From the NCBI RefSeq assembly GCF_035222375.1, contig NW_026946365.1, forward strand, positions 434,001-498,000: a stretch of 64,000 nt of DNA, read 5' to 3'. A model generated the notes under the pieces. That model was not told the DNA's origin. It was given only the letters and a program-made list of their open reading frames with translations, and searched no databases. Position numbers and translations under genes: made by a program. How positions within the stretch are numbered: the stretch's first letter is position 1; every line of letters begins with the position of its first letter. The DNA comes from Podospora pseudocomata (lineage: Eukaryota; Ascomycota; Sordariomycetes; Sordariales; Podosporaceae). Positions 13,601 through 27,500 of this stretch are shown piece after piece.

Positions 13601-16600
13601 GCCTTATGGGCATTACCGAAGCCACTGAGAAGCTTATCCTCTCTGTAGGTTCTTTTGTAAAACGCAGATTTCTTTGCGAGGTGAGCGTACGTGTGAGGCT
13701 TGAGGTGCGGTGGCAAGTCTTGGTGACTCGTTGAGTGAGCACCTGCTTAGTCGTAGATAGCCTCGTGGGCTGTTGCTGTTCTGCGGTCGGCTCAGAGTCA
13801 TGATATCATCTATCATTCCCTGCTTGGAGAGCTTTACCAGGTGTGCTTTCGTATGTTTAATTCCATCAGCCAACTTTTCAAATTCTCAACTGATTCTTGG
13901 AGTCGGGGTCAACTTCTGTCAGGCATGAATGAGACAAAAATGCGCGATGATGAAGGAATATGGCAATCTTCATTCGAGATGGGAACATGATAAGATGGTG
14001 ACCTCGGGGTGGGGCTCTACATGCTCGCGACGCGAGGCCGAACCAAAGTCTAGAGGAAGATGGTTGAAAACGGCTGTGGCTTGCCACTGCTGGTTCCTGG
14101 TGAATGGTGTGGCGGAGATAGGGCTGACCGCATGGCCTTACATGATATGGCATGTGGTTCTGAAAGACATAAGCTGCAGATCATGAAACTCTGAGCAGTT
14201 CTTCTGAGTATAGATGCATATGAGCGAGATCGGATGACGATCATGTGAAAATTCAGAGATGCGAGATCAATCCGCGGATGAGATCGGACGCATGTGAGAA
14301 GCAAGTTGTAACCTTAGATCGACTGACAGATTGTTGTCATTCGACGTCGATATGAGGATTGTTTATGACATTCAATTGAGAATGGTAGTCGCTTGTAGAA
14401 TGGGTGATAAGGTCACACAGCAGATAAGCTGCCATTGGTGAGAGGAGTTCTCTTTTGACTTATAATTTGCACGTGGCTCGGGAAGGTCAACAGCACGTGC
14501 AAGTCACGAGGATCCGAGTGTCTTGAGTCGGCCATCGGTAGGTACCGATAGGTTGGCCCGTGTTGGTTTCATGTTGTTACTCACACTTGTCCATCTTAAT
14601 CGACAACTAGGCAAGGAAACCAATGATTTGGTATCGGGGGATGTGCTTCATCGCTGGACACAACAGAAGAATTCGTCATGCCTCCTCCTTGACCGCCCGT
14701 CTCCGTGGTGCTCAGCTCTGACCAGTATTTCATACCCGACGCCGACTGGAATCAAGCATACGAGCCCACCGGGTCTCGAGGTAAGCGAGACGAAGCAGAG
14801 CGGAGGTGAAGCAAAAGATGCATGTACGGAGGCCGCGATCTTTTGTGATATGTACTCCCGGAGGCCTACCGCATTACCGTACATGTCCGTCACTTGAGAT
14901 CTGAACTCATCGAGTAATGGAAAGAAGAGGCTACGGCGGTCGGTCGGTTCACGGTTAGCTCGGAGGGTGACGCATCACTGGATGGCCTCATTGCTGGCCA
15001 GACGGCTGGACGGGTTGAGGTGGATAGGGCGACATTCCCTGACATCTCGACGTCTCACTCACATGTCTTATCATCTCGCATTTTGAAAAGTGTCAAAACT
15101 TCCAGATTGGGCGTTTGCCAGACAGCAGATACAGGCTATGGTGTCGATGCTTACCTACCCGCTGACGGTGGAGGCGGCGCGGTTCGATTGATCGCTGGGT
15201 GGATGAGACCTCGTGAGCAACAACTGCCGTGAAACACATGCAACCAAACACATCAAACATCTGGAAGCCTCGCAAATACTAGGATACGTATACCACCCAA
15301 CATCGAAGACAGATCCCCGCCGAAGAATTACCGCCGAAGCGATTGTGCTACTGTCGCCTCATGCTCGAGATGGTTGCAGTTCAGGTAGCAACAAGTCAGC
15401 CACGCCAAGCACATTCATTCACCGCCTCCAGTGAAAGTACACGGCGAGATACGATCTCGGTCTGCAAAATCACCATTTGCGTGCCTCTATCAGCTGCGAT
15501 ATGCTTCCTATCAACTTCCTAAATACGAAATAAGAAATAAACCCGTGCAAAAGCGAAGAGATACTCCATTTGGCAGTGTCCGAGAAATCACGGGATGTGG
15601 TTGACCGCCACTATCACGACTTGCAAAATCACCTATTGGCTTTGGCGTAACACCAAGGACCATGGTGATGGTGTCATTGATGGATAAGGGTTGTTGATTC
15701 GAGATTCCTCTTGGAGAATGCTTGAAGGAGCGAATCACAAGCTGGTATTTGGGGGGTTATAGAGAAGCCTCAAAACGCCATGATCGCCCCCAACATCACA
15801 CCGAAATTACGCAATCCAACCAAATTCCAACTTCGCTGACTGGCTTGATCTAGACCTCCACAACGTGGTCCTCAACCTCAGAATTTCTTCTTTTGGCACC
15901 TTCCAGTCTACTTCACTCGAACCTTGCATAGAGACAAAGATGCTATTGAAGGCGTTCGATTGCTTGCAGGATCGAGGGCTAAGATCGTGCGTTGTGGTGA
16001 CGATGTGTTTTGTAGGGCTGATGGCTGCTACGATAAATGCAAAGAACCAGTGAGGTATCCCTTAAAAAATATGACAATAAGAGGAATTATTCAGCAGTAG
16101 AACTGAACCTCGTGTACTAATGTCTATGTCTGTTACTTGAATTGATTAATAGATGCATGTTGAGCCCCGTTGTCGTCATTGAATCCTTAACTAGGTATTA
16201 TCTCTATTGGTACTAGCTAGGTACTATAGGTCAATAAACAAGGTAGTGTGCTGATACTCCAAGACACGACAGCTCGCGGATGCCGAACTCATATTACGTG
16301 GATAGCCTAGAATATACCATCACCTCGCTCGCCCAGACCAACCTCATTGGGTGTTTTGTCCGTTTTAGAATGAGGTTGGGAGGCTGTGTACCTATTAGAG
16401 GAACAAACGAGACCAGTCCGGGGTTCCGTGGCGAATTCTAGGTCGATTTGAAATCAAAACCAAAAATAACTGCCCGATTTGGAGCCAACAGATGCAATTC
16501 AAGCAAAAGCACAAGCACCACCCGGAGAGTTTTGAGATTACATATTCAGCAGATTGTGACAATGGATCCACTAATGGGCCCAGAACGGTGTTGTATTTGA

Positions 16601-17536
16601 ATTCAAGTTACCTACTCAGATTAACAGATTCACTGCACTGTGGAGATATACCACTCCAACCTTCCGTGAGAAATTAGTATCAAAACACCTCTGACATTTC
16701 TCAGCATCTCAACACTCAACACGCAGCATATTCCCTCGACATTCAGCCTAGTGCTACGAGCAGGTAAAATACGCCCTCAGTGCTCATCAAAAACAAAACA
16801 TCAAACACACTTTAAGCATCCCAAGAAACATCAGCATAGTATCAACCAAAACTAAAAAGGACTATTTCATTTCAATCTGAATCATCTATGAATAAAACCT
16901 GCGTTTCCAGGCACGCACTCGACGCAGCATAATAGCCACATTTGTCCACCTCCTCATAGGTATACAGCCAAATTCATCCGCCGTCAACGTTGGACGAAAA
17001 CGACAAGAGAACATTGGCACGCTCTATAACAAAAAAAAAACCCAAAACTGAACCAACAAACTAACAAAGAGATAAAACAACACTAACCGAGAGAAAAGAC
17101 CTTTCACGCAATGCTAACAAAAGACCAAAACATTAGAGAAAAACGGAAAAGACTTTGACCTCCAGTTGACACTTCCAAGGAAAGAGATGAGATAACCAAA
17201 AGGAGATTGAAAATCGTTAACTATACTTGTGACAAATATAAATCAGCAGTCTCTGACTGTAGTAAACCAAAAAAAAAAAAAACCATTTCATCCAAAGACA
17301 GTAACACATAAAAATGACACCCCATAATAAAACAAAATGAATCCGACCGCCCCCACCGAACCTGTACATGAGTTGTTCCTCCCCCCAAAGGAGAGACTAA
17401 AAGAGGAAGAAAAGCGAAACAAACTAGTACCCAGCACCCTCTCATTAATAGGAATCCTCGTCTTTCCCGTCCATTACACACACATCTTCGTTTTTATTGA
17501 CTACCCTCTCCTCTCACATGTTCGTATGACTGTTGT
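10656..17536. other. Gene-free stretch downstream of the PKS
   Basis: Nearly 7 kb without a convincing gene. It contains G-rich homopolymer runs (for example 12050-12064 and 12181-12189), scattered A-runs (17031-17041, 17267-17281) and AT-rich stretches. The 285-codon minus-strand frame at 11.3-12.1 kb has proline and G/C-tract composition and no motif. The last few hundred bases before 17537 are presumably the PKS 3' UTR. Confidence 0.45.
12050..12064. repeat. G-rich homopolymer tract
   Basis: Runs of G interrupted by one T (ggggtggggggggg). Confidence 0.7.
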
Positions 17537-20500
17537 TTACAAAAGCACTTCGCGGATGAAGCTTCCGAGTTGCTTGGCCTGTGTCAACGGTGTGGTTAGT
17601 TGGATGCTGAAATGCAAGGAGGAAACAAAAGACATACCTGATCATCATGCATCATCGAGAAGTGGTTCCCTGGCATGTGTCTGAACTGCATCTTGTTCAC
17701 ATCCAAGTACTCGTCCCACCTGTTGGGACCAAAGTCTGTCCGGTTGTCCAACAGGAAGAGGGCGTGTCCCTTGGGATATGGTTCTGGTCGGGGGTCGGTG
17801 GGCAGCTTGCACACACCGTCCTCGCACCAGATGGTCGTCACCTTGGGACACTTCTCCTTGGGAATGGGCTCCGCGTCGTAGTTGCTCAGCGCCGAAACAC
17901 TGGCAGCGAAGTGGGGCAGGAGCCAAGGGGGGATCTTCTTGTCGTCGCCGTCACCGAGGAGGCCGATGGAGGCGAACCAAGCGTGGAGTCCCTCGGGGAG
18001 GGGCTCGATGGTGACGGGGCAAGGAGCATCGATAATAATCAGGTGCTCAACCTCGTCACCAGCCTTGACCAGCTGGGAGACGATCTCGTAGGCGATGACA
18101 CCACCCGCGGACCAACCGGCAAGGGAGTATGGGCCCTGCGGCTGACGACGCTTCATCTCCTCAATGAACTTGGAGGCCATGCCATATACACCGCACTTGT
18201 ATTCCTCAGGGGTCTTCATGAATGGGGAGAAGAGACCCCAGACAGCCCAGTCACCTCCCACGTCGGCGATCTCAGTGTAAGATGTAGCGGAACCGGAGCC
18301 ATCAGGAATCATGAAGAGATGCTTCGTGGCGGTGCGGTGGCTGCCTGAGAGAAGAACCGAGGAAGCCTTGCGGTTCGGGTAGTCATCGACAATGTTGGTA
18401 GGTCTGGGAGGCTTGGGAGGGCAGGGCTGCTCAATGCCAATGCGGGGGTGCTGAGCGGTCTTGGGAGCGGGAGCCTGCTGCTTTGACTGCTTAGGGGCAG
18501 CAGGGCGAGGCTTGGGGGCATCAACGATGCCCAAGGCACGCTCAACATCCTTGAGAGATGGGTTGGAGACAAAGAGATCAGATGGGATCGTCAGACCGGT
18601 CTTCTCACGGAGTGTACCGAGGATAGACAAGCTCATCAACGAGTCCATGCCAAGGTTGGCAAGGTCGGGGGCAGCGAGGATCTCGTCAACCTCGACCTGC
18701 ATCTCACCAGCAATGGTGTTACGAACGATGCTCTGAAGCTCGCTGCTAGAGGACCCAGACTCGTTCTTCATACCATCACCCTTGAGAGAGTCTGTCTCAC
18801 TCTCATCAAGAGGAGTGGTGACGTTGGAGTCGGAATCAATCTCAGGTGACTCATCATCAGAGTTGTCGGATTCGCTGGAAGACATGCTCGCCTGGACGCC
18901 AGATTTCTCAAATTGAGCCAAGTATATCTTGAAGACGCCAATAGTGGGGTGGTCAACAAAGGCATTGGAGTGAAGATCCAGGTCCATCTCCTCACGGATG
19001 CGACCGCTGACAGTCAAGGACATCAGAGAGTCAACACCAAGATCTGTGAAGGCGATGTTGTCGGCAAGCTCATCGTGGCTGCAACCGACCTCCTTGGCAA
19101 GGATATCCATGACCTGGGAGACAACACCCTTGAGCTTCTGGTTCACCTTGCCAATGTTGGCGGGGGTGACAGTCTCCTTCTTCTTCTTGGCGGGAGCAGC
19201 CTTGACCGGGGCAGCCTTGGCCGCAGGAGCAGCACGGGCAGGTCCGCTGGAAATAGCAGTGCCGCGAGGAGGCAGCATCATGTTGAGGACCTTGCGAGGG
19301 ATTGCTTGGAATTTGATGTCACCCGTGATACCGATGACCTTGTCGCCGTCGAAAACGTAGGCATCACCGGCATACATCTTGGAGCCCTTGATGGGCTGCA
19401 TGCGGATGTAGCTGCGATACTCCTTGTTGGCCTGAGGAACCTCGGTGAACCTCATCGAACCCCAACCGTGAGAGATGAACACCTGCTCACGGGAGTCGAC
19501 GGCGTCAGTTCCGTTGATGATGAAACCGGAGATGTGGCAAGAACTGTCGATGTGGTACGGGCTGAAAACGTAGTTGCCATCCTCCGGCGTAGTCTGGAAG
19601 CGGATCTTGGCAGTAGCCTCGCAAGTCTTGCTGTCTAAAATGACCTCCTCCATGCCCTGATATCTGCGGTTGTAGTCGACAAGAGCACCGAAGAGCTTGT
19701 AAGCAAGCCCGCGGCCAATCTTGGAAGCCTCACCACGCTGCTCAGCCGCCTTGAGTGAGTCGATGCGGGTCTTGATCAAGTAGGCAACACGGTCAAACTC
19801 GTTCTGCCAGTCCTCGAGCTCACCGAAGTAGACCTTGCAGATAGCATGGTCGGTTCTCTTGGCGCCATCACCAGTGTGGAAGACAATGTCGGCCTGGCCG
19901 GTCCTAGCATTGGCGTTGATAGTCATGCGCAGTATGTGGCTCTTTGCGGTGTCGTTGAAGATCAACGTCTTGGGAACTTCCATGTGTGCCACATTGGTGC
20001 CGATTTTCTCGGTCCCGGGCCGTACCAGCTTGTAAGCGTACTGGCATGCGGTCATGGCCATGTCGCCATAGAGCGAAGATGGGCACAGAGGAGCACCGTT
20101 GACCAAGTGACCAGAGACCACGTTGCGAAGCTCTGGTTGGCAAAGCTCGGACTCGGTCTCGAGGATGACAACGTCGCCGTTGACCTCCTCCTTGGTGATC
20201 TTCTGAACGGTCGTGGTGGCCAGCTTGGGCTTGGGGGCCTCGATGGCCTTGGGACCAGCCTGGGTTCCGACGCGGTTCTTGGACAAGCACCAGTCGCCAG
20301 TGTACTGCAGCCAGTAGTTCTTCTCATCGAACGAGTAGCTGGGCAAATCAAGCAGGCGAACCGATTCGCTGAAGTCACGGTGGAACTCGTTGAAGTCGAT
20401 GTTTAGACCAGCGGTGTGCAGAGTGCACAAGCTGGAGGACAGAGTCCTGTAGCAACCCTCGTTGCGACGAAGAGTCGGGACCGCAATGGTGGCAACGCCG

Positions 20501-23500
20501 AAAGAAGCCTTGACCATACCAGCCAACACTGGGTGAGGGCCGACCTCGAGCCAGACAGTCTTTTCGTCAATGGCACCAGACTGCTGAGCAGAAACCAGGC
20601 CACCGAGAAAGTTGACGGCCTCACGGGCATGGTTGCGAAGATAGCCAGGCGTGATGGGCTCGTTCTCGACCATCTTGCCAAGAAGGGGCGAAATGATGGG
20701 CACCTTGGGGGTGTTGAACTGTACAGACTTGGCGAGCTTCTCAAAGTCGTCCAGGATGGCGTCAACCTGGGCCGAGTGGAAGGCGAAGGGCACACGGAGC
20801 TGAGTGCACTTGAAGCCGGCGCCGGTGAGGTGTTGGGCAATCTCAGCCATCTCGCTAGACTCGCCGCTGAGAACAGTCTCGCGAGGGCCATTGATGCAGG
20901 CGACATTGACACCAGTGGCCTTCACACCAAGAGCGTCCATGATGGTCTCGACAGAGCCCATGGTGGCAAGCATAGCATGGGTGCCGGCGGTGCACTTCTC
21001 AACAAGGAGCTGGGCACGCGCGCCGACGAGGTAGATGGCATCGCTGGCGGAAAGAACACCAGCCACCTCGAGAGCAGCATACTCACCCAGACTGTGGCCA
21101 AGGACCACAGCAGGGCGGATACCCCAAGATATCCACAAGCGGGCAAGAGCCATCTCGAAGCAGGCCAGGCCAAGCTGCACAACCACTGGAGACAGCTTGG
21201 AGACATCAGACTCGCTGCCGTCAATCAGGGGCAAGAATGATGGGAAGCCATGGATCTGAGCAATGCGGTCAAACTCGTCAATGTTCTGACGGAAGACCGA
21301 GTAGTGCTCATAGAACTCTTTGCCGAGGGCGGGGTAGTGAGATCCCTGGCCAGTGAACATGAAGGCAACCTTGGGCTGCTCAGGGAGAACAGGGACGAAG
21401 TTCTCCTTGAGGCGGGTAGAAATGGCCGACTTCGCCTCGTCGAGGTCACTGGCAACGACGTTCATGCGCCAGTAGTGCTGAATCTTTCTGGCAGTGGTGG
21501 TGTAGGCCACATGAGACAGCGGCGTCTCGGGGTTCCTCTCCATCCAGCCAACGAGGCGTTCCGCATTACGGATCATGGCAGCCTTTGACTTGCCGGTGAG
21601 GGTGACAACGTGGTGGCTGCGGGGATCGGCGGTGGCCTTAGGGCGCTGAGGCGCATCTTCAAGAAGCAAGCCAGTGTTACCGCCAGCGGCACTGAAGTTG
21701 TTGATGAAGACGCGTCTGGGCTTGCCATCCTTTCTTCTGAAGGGGGTGGTGTGGAAGGCAATGTTGACGTTGCGCTCAGACAAATCCTTGGGGAAAGTCT
21801 TGTTGATGACGGAGCCCTGCTTGATACCCACGTGGGGTGGGATGGCATTCTTTTGGAGCATCATGAGCACCTTGCACAGAGCAGTCACACCAGAAGCAGC
21901 CTCTCCGTGACCGACATTGGCCTTGACGGCACCGAGATAGAGAGGTCTGTTGGCAGGTCTCTTGCGCTCTGCGGGGGCAAAGACATTGGTGACAGACACC
22001 ATCTCGGTACCATCGCCAGCTTGAGTGCCGGTTCCGTGCATTTCAACATAGTCGACATCAAGGGGATCCACACCAGCCTCGTCAAGAATCTGGCGAGAAA
22101 GGACAGACTGCGTGGGTCCGTGAGGATGAGTGATGGAGATGGCATCAGCAGAGTGGTTGGTGGCCGTACCCAAGATGACAGCAAGGATTCTGTCACCCTC
22201 AGCTTCGGCATCCTCCAAACGCTTGACGACCACAGAGGCGCAACCGTCACCACGGCAGTAGCCGTCAGCCTCGTTGTCGAAAGTAGCGCAAGGTCCCTTC
22301 TTGGACAGGAATTGTCCTCTGCTGAGACCGGAGAAAATGTCCGGGTTGGTCATGCACGACAACCCACCGACAATGGCAGTGTCACAGTCCCGAGCCCACA
22401 GAGAGGAGCAAGCGACGTTCATAGCCGCGGCACTGGACGAGCAGGCAGTATCAATGTTGAGACTGGGTCCGCTGAAACCAAAGTGGTAGTTGATGCGTCC
22501 GGGGCCGAAAGCACGCACACCACCCGTGATGTAGTAGGTGTCGACCTCCTGGGCCGCATTCAGTTCACGCCAGTCATCAGATGTCTGGCCGTAAAAGGTG
22601 CCGATGCGGTCAAGGCGGGTAGTTGGCGTCCGGTTCGGCACATAGCCAGACATCTCGAGAGCTTCATAGGCCGTGGTCAAGGCCATGCGCTGCATGGGAT
22701 CGGTCTGGAGCGCTTCACGGGGCGACATGTTGAAAAACCGAGGGTCGAAAAACCCGGGGTTCTCAATCCAGCAGCCATAGGGCGTGTGACTGGTGTTCAT
22801 GATCTTTCCGGTGGGATCATAGTGAGACTTGACATCAAAGCGATCCGCCGGGACCACACGGTGGACATCCAGGCCCTTCTCCAACAGCTCCCAGAGCTTC
22901 TCGTGGCTGGCAGCATCAGGGAAGCGACCTGCCATGCCGACAATGGCCAACTTGCACCTTCCCACCGACCCATGGTTCCCGATTGTCGAGGACGTGCTCT
23001 CCGGTGACACAGCAGGCGGCTTGCGGAGAATGACCTCCAAGTCTGTCTGAGACTTGAGAAGATTCGCGAGCGTCGCGGCATTTTGAGTGGGGCCCAGCGG
23101 CAAAATGAGACAGCTATCTCCCTTGAACTGGCGCGCCCGCTCGAGACACCCGTCGAGGACCTTGTTAAACATCAGAGTCTCATTGAGAATTTCAAACACG
23201 ACTGATTTGATCAGCGTCCGCGTATCCGTCGCCGCGAACCAAGTCCCCGATGTGCATGACATAACCGCCGACCGTGGCCGAGTGTTGTAGAAGGCATCGA
23301 CCACTTCCGGATCATCTAAATGCAGAATCTTGTCGATGTTGGCGGAGGCGTGTAGATGAGCGGCATGATACGGGCCGTAGACTGGAATCGACGTCGGCTT
23401 GGCTGACAGCCTGCCCTTGGCAACCAAGAGTCTGAGCGTGGTGGGCGGCCCAGAAATGGCGAGGCTGCTGGCGGAGGCGGCACTGACATAGGCACGGCTC

Positions 23501-24250
23501 GCCTGGGGAATGCCCTGATACAGGTTGTCAGTTGGCATGCACAGAATGAGACACTGAGTGAGACTGTTTACACTTACATTTTCGCGATGGAAACTCTCGA
23601 GGGCAGCCGTGGCATCGTCCTCCTTGAGCCCTGGGAAGATGTATGTCCAGCTCTCTGATTGCTCATTGGCAGGACATAATCGGTCTCCCAGTGTGTGAAC
23701 GTACGACCCAGTCCTGAAGGCGAGAAGGACAGCCTGGACGGCCACAGGTACCAAGGCTGACAGGGATGGTGTCGATGCAATGGCAGAGGCGGCAAACAGC
23801 CCAGAGCAGAGACCGACAAGGTGGGTGCTATCATGCCGGGTCACATCCTCGAAGTTCTTCTCTGCGTGGCTGTAGTGGTACTGTGGTTAGCTTCAACGGT
23901 GTGCGGTGCAACCCCAGAGAGGGGGTTTGAGGGTGGATCGCCGGGGGGCAGTCTCACTCGATGTAGTGTGCCAGTTGAGATATACACAACAACGCCCCAT
24001 CGATTCCTGGGTGCTTGAGCTTCTGGGCGTAGTATCTCTCGTTTAGTTGCTGAAGAGTTCGGAAAATCGGCAGTCGTGATCGTTCCACTCGAGGCAACTT
24101 CTCAACTTCCTTCCTCAATTCGTGCCCGGCTTGCTCCAAGAAGGCCTTTGCGAGTATACCCTGTTTCTCCTGGCGAAAGAACTCGGCGAGGAAGCCGTGG
24201 GTATCAAGAGACTGGTCTCCGAAGAGAAGGAATGCCAACTTGTCAGCCAT
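17537..24250 (-). CDS. Non-reducing polyketide synthase, DHN-melanin (PKS1) type
   Basis: Four exons: 23958-24250, 23578-23869, 17638-23514 and 17537-17578, joined to 2167 aa. The introns are 23870-23957 (gtgag...ctacag), 23515-23577 (gtaagt...tatcag; 63 bp, in frame and stop-free) and 17579-17637 (gtatgt...cacag). Domain order is SAT (about 1-350), KS (active Cys553 in DTACSSSAA), MAT (Ser1003 in GHSLGEY), PT (His1331 in SGHLVNG, Asp1518 in HIDSSCH), ACP1 (Ser1691, GVDSL), ACP2 (Ser1820, GMDSL) and TE/Claisen cyclase (Ser1997 in GWSAGG, His2146). All catalytic residues are present. Length and architecture match fungal PKS1 enzymes (about 2.2 kaa), which make 1,3,6,8-tetrahydroxynaphthalene or its heptaketide precursor from malonyl-CoA for melanin. 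Exon 1 begins MADKLAFLLFGDQS, the usual SAT start. The exact product is inferred from family resemblance. Confidence 0.95.
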
Positions 24251-24574
24251 CTTGGAAGCCTGTTGACGGTTGTGATTATTATGGGGTGAGTGGATGATCC
24301 AGGAAGTTGGGTCCGGGAGGGAGCTACCACGGTCTTATTATATGAACGAGACCGGAAACGTAGGGCAGGATCCTCAGAGACAAAAATGATACTAGATCTG
24401 CCTGCCATGTGAGAAGGCTCAGCACCGGCGTCGAGAGTCAACTCCAAGCAGGGGGAGGGGTGCGAGGTGTGGCAACAACAAAGAACGGTAGCCACACCCC
24501 CTATTCTGCTGCACCATCCAATCCACGATCCTTTTTGCCGGTGGGATAAGCCCAGTGTCCGGTGTTGCTAAGTT

Positions 24575-24585
24575 TCGGTGACCGA
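24575..24585. promoter_or_regulatory. AflR-type TCGN5CGA site upstream of the PKS
   Basis: tcggtgaccga matches the AflR consensus TCGN5CGA and is almost palindromic. It lies 325 bp upstream of the PKS ATG. An AflR-domain regulator is encoded in the same window. A match in a promoter of about 500 bp has roughly a one-in-ten chance of occurring at random, so this is suggestive only. Confidence 0.4.
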
Positions 24586-27500
24586 AGACTCATTGATAGT
24601 CTTGGGGTTTCCCCTTTGGGGCGGCCCTCGATAGGCAAACGATGGGTACCTCGACTCGGGACACCGGCTCGATAGCCACCGCACTTGGGCCTGAAGAAAC
24701 GCCATTGTCATGTAGCGGGACTCCAACGCAAGGGTCATGGTGCTAAGATGGGGCCGGGGCTTTTGTCATGACCAACACAGACAGCTGAGGATGCCGTGGG
24801 AGGACGGAGGGCCAGAAACGGCCCTTGCCGGCAAACCACTGCGAAAGCCAGGCTCCACCAGTCCAACGGTTCCTGAACGGACAGCAGGAACAGGGTTATT
24901 GGATAGCACGCCAGCCCTGCACTTGCAGGCCCCATCAGTACCCCCTAGCCAGCGGCTACATTAGCTCTGCTGGTAAGGGATATGCAGCGACGTAAACTCA
25001 GAAGCGAGAGGCAAGGACAAAGCGTCGAAGCCAAAACAGACCATTTTCAACGGCGTCGATGATACGGCACCCGCGAGTGGCCCGAGAGGGTCCCGCCCTT
25101 TGCTGATCGTCATGGCTGGCAAGGAGGTTTGCAGTGGCCGGCCGCTGAACCTATCGTTCATCGGACTATGGTGACGGACTCCCCCACGACACCCACGGCG
25201 CGCACGACCCGACCATACAGAGTACACAAAAATTGCTGAAAAGCGGCTCGCAGTTTCCCCTTTGCAGCAAATCGTGCCTGATTTAGCCGCGGGTCCCTGG
25301 CGGATCAGGCCACCACTCATGGTGCTGTCAAATCGCCCTCAGAGAGCCGTGGGGAGGATGGTTGCGGACAACAAGGCATGTAGTTACCGCCAGCTGACAA
25401 GGGGTGGGAGCCTCATCGGCCGTAGGTGGCATAACCGGCGATTGCAACTCTCCACGGCATCCCATAGGTCCAGATCATCCCACCAGCTAGCTGCTGCAGC
25501 TGTCAAGCAGACGGACACATGATCGACCGCCGGATCGGTTGCGGCAGCAGAACGGAAATCAACACAATACTGCCGCGGGAAACTTCCAGAGCGACGGCAG
25601 GGTCAGGGCAGACATGACGTTGTGCCGAAAACGACCAGGCAGATCAAGCTTCGACCCCAGGTCTGGCAAGGTAGCATCAGCGGCCTCAAACTCGCTCATT
25701 GTGCTTGTGTCGCCGTTGCCGTGGCCATCGACAGGAACGAGAATGCAAGATAGGAGCACACTTGATGCTGGCTCGCACGGGTTCAACTGATCCCGACACA
25801 CTTGTCATGTACACGGCATGATATCGAAAACCTGAAGTCTGCTCCTGCTCCTCTAATGTGCACCCACTGCGAGACGCGCCTGCAAGGTTGTCAAGGGCTG
25901 CAATGGTTCCAGCAGACAGCCGGATGAGGGGAGGTCAGATGAGAGACATCAAATTCCAACACCCGCCCACGCCACTGGGCGGATCGACGGCGACCATGTC
26001 CGCACACGACGATATGATCTTAACGGTTGGTTCGCGATCGAGATGCCGCATGTAGGCGACTGCTGCTGTTGGTTGCCGGCCCAGGACCCAGTATATTGGC
26101 ACTGATTTTCGACATGCTGAACACAACCAATTTTGTCTTTCTCTCTCTCCTCTAGCCCCATTAACTAGAAGGATGGATGGATGTCCTGCGTCTCAGGTAC
26201 AGCAGCACAGCCGAACAGCTGGTCCGTGATTCTCCAGGGAAGAAGCATGTTTTCTTCAAGGCACACAGCGAGGGCCTCAGCAAACGACAGGGCATCCTGG
26301 CAAACGGGCCCTGGGTCTTGATTCAAAGTCCACAGCCTCGCGAGGGACGGGAACGAGGGGGTGTCGATAACAGGTCTGGAACGGTCAAACTAGCTTGGTA
26401 GTTGGCCAGAAAATGGCGTTCAGATGAAGGTGTAGCGTAGCTGGCCTGGTGCAAGCCTCCGAGACCGGTCCAGGCAGGTAGCTAGGTGTGTGTGTGCGTT
26501 CGGTATGCATCGAACAATTTGGCCGATGGTTGCCGCTGAGGTCTCTGGCTTGGCTCTTCCGTGATCTCGGCCCGTTGTTTGGTGTTGACATTCGGAAACG
26601 GAATGAGGGAGCGCTGTGATAAGCATTGGGCGGTGGGTTGAATCGTGACGCACTGCTCGAAGCTTCTCATTGATGGAGAGCACGCATTCGGGCTCTAGGT
26701 TCCCGCCAAGAATCTTTTGCTGGGGAAAAAGCGGGGACGCCTTTCGGTAGCTGCCGGAACATCTCCACCTCTCAGCTCCACACTTGAAGATTGGACGCCC
26801 ACTGATAACCCTGAAGTCCTGTAAGCCCCTAACCCTGCTCTATTCGGAATCACCAAAGCAACACAGGATGAACACAGAACACAGAACACACACAGAGCAG
26901 GAGCACATGGCAAAAGCTCAACCACTGGAAAGGTATCACGACAACTGGACTGTATACAGCTTACGTTGCCCCTCACCTCACGTCATCGCCACAGTTTTGG
27001 GTGGTGGTATCTGAGGGCTCGCAGCCTTGTTCCAGGCCTGGATTACATCAGCTCAACGGCTGAGCGCCCCCTCCCGTCTTCTGCAAGAAACGGCGATCGA
27101 CAGAACGCCCGAGACGGGCCAGTTTCTTCTTCCAAATCTACCATCTCAACGGTTACTGCTCATCAGTGCTCGCACCGGGAGGTCAGACCCTTCGTATCTA
27201 CGAGCTTTATCTCCTTCCAGCCTTCCCGATCAGAGTCGCCGTGTTGTGCTCACCGGGCATTGTCCCCGCCCCGAGGAAGCCCGGAAACCAGCTCCCGGCC
27301 GTCCGCTTATCGAAACCTTCTCATCGACGTCCAGTCTTGCGGCGCGGCTGTCTGTGGCCAGTCTAGCGGAAATAACCGGTCGCTGTTCCAAATGTCATCA
27401 TGCAGCCACCACCACACCACCACCACACCACCACCACCGGACTCCGGGTTTCGCTTCGCCCGTCAGCCGCTGTGCCGTTGCTCTTAACCAACAGATACCC

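Noticed and set aside
21610-23007. 465-codon plus-strand open frame inside the PKS, and similar long antisense frames at 20416-21240 and 18913-19638
   Set aside because: They are mirror frames of the GC-rich, strongly codon-biased PKS exon; their translations have no motif and the opposite strand encodes complete catalytic domains.
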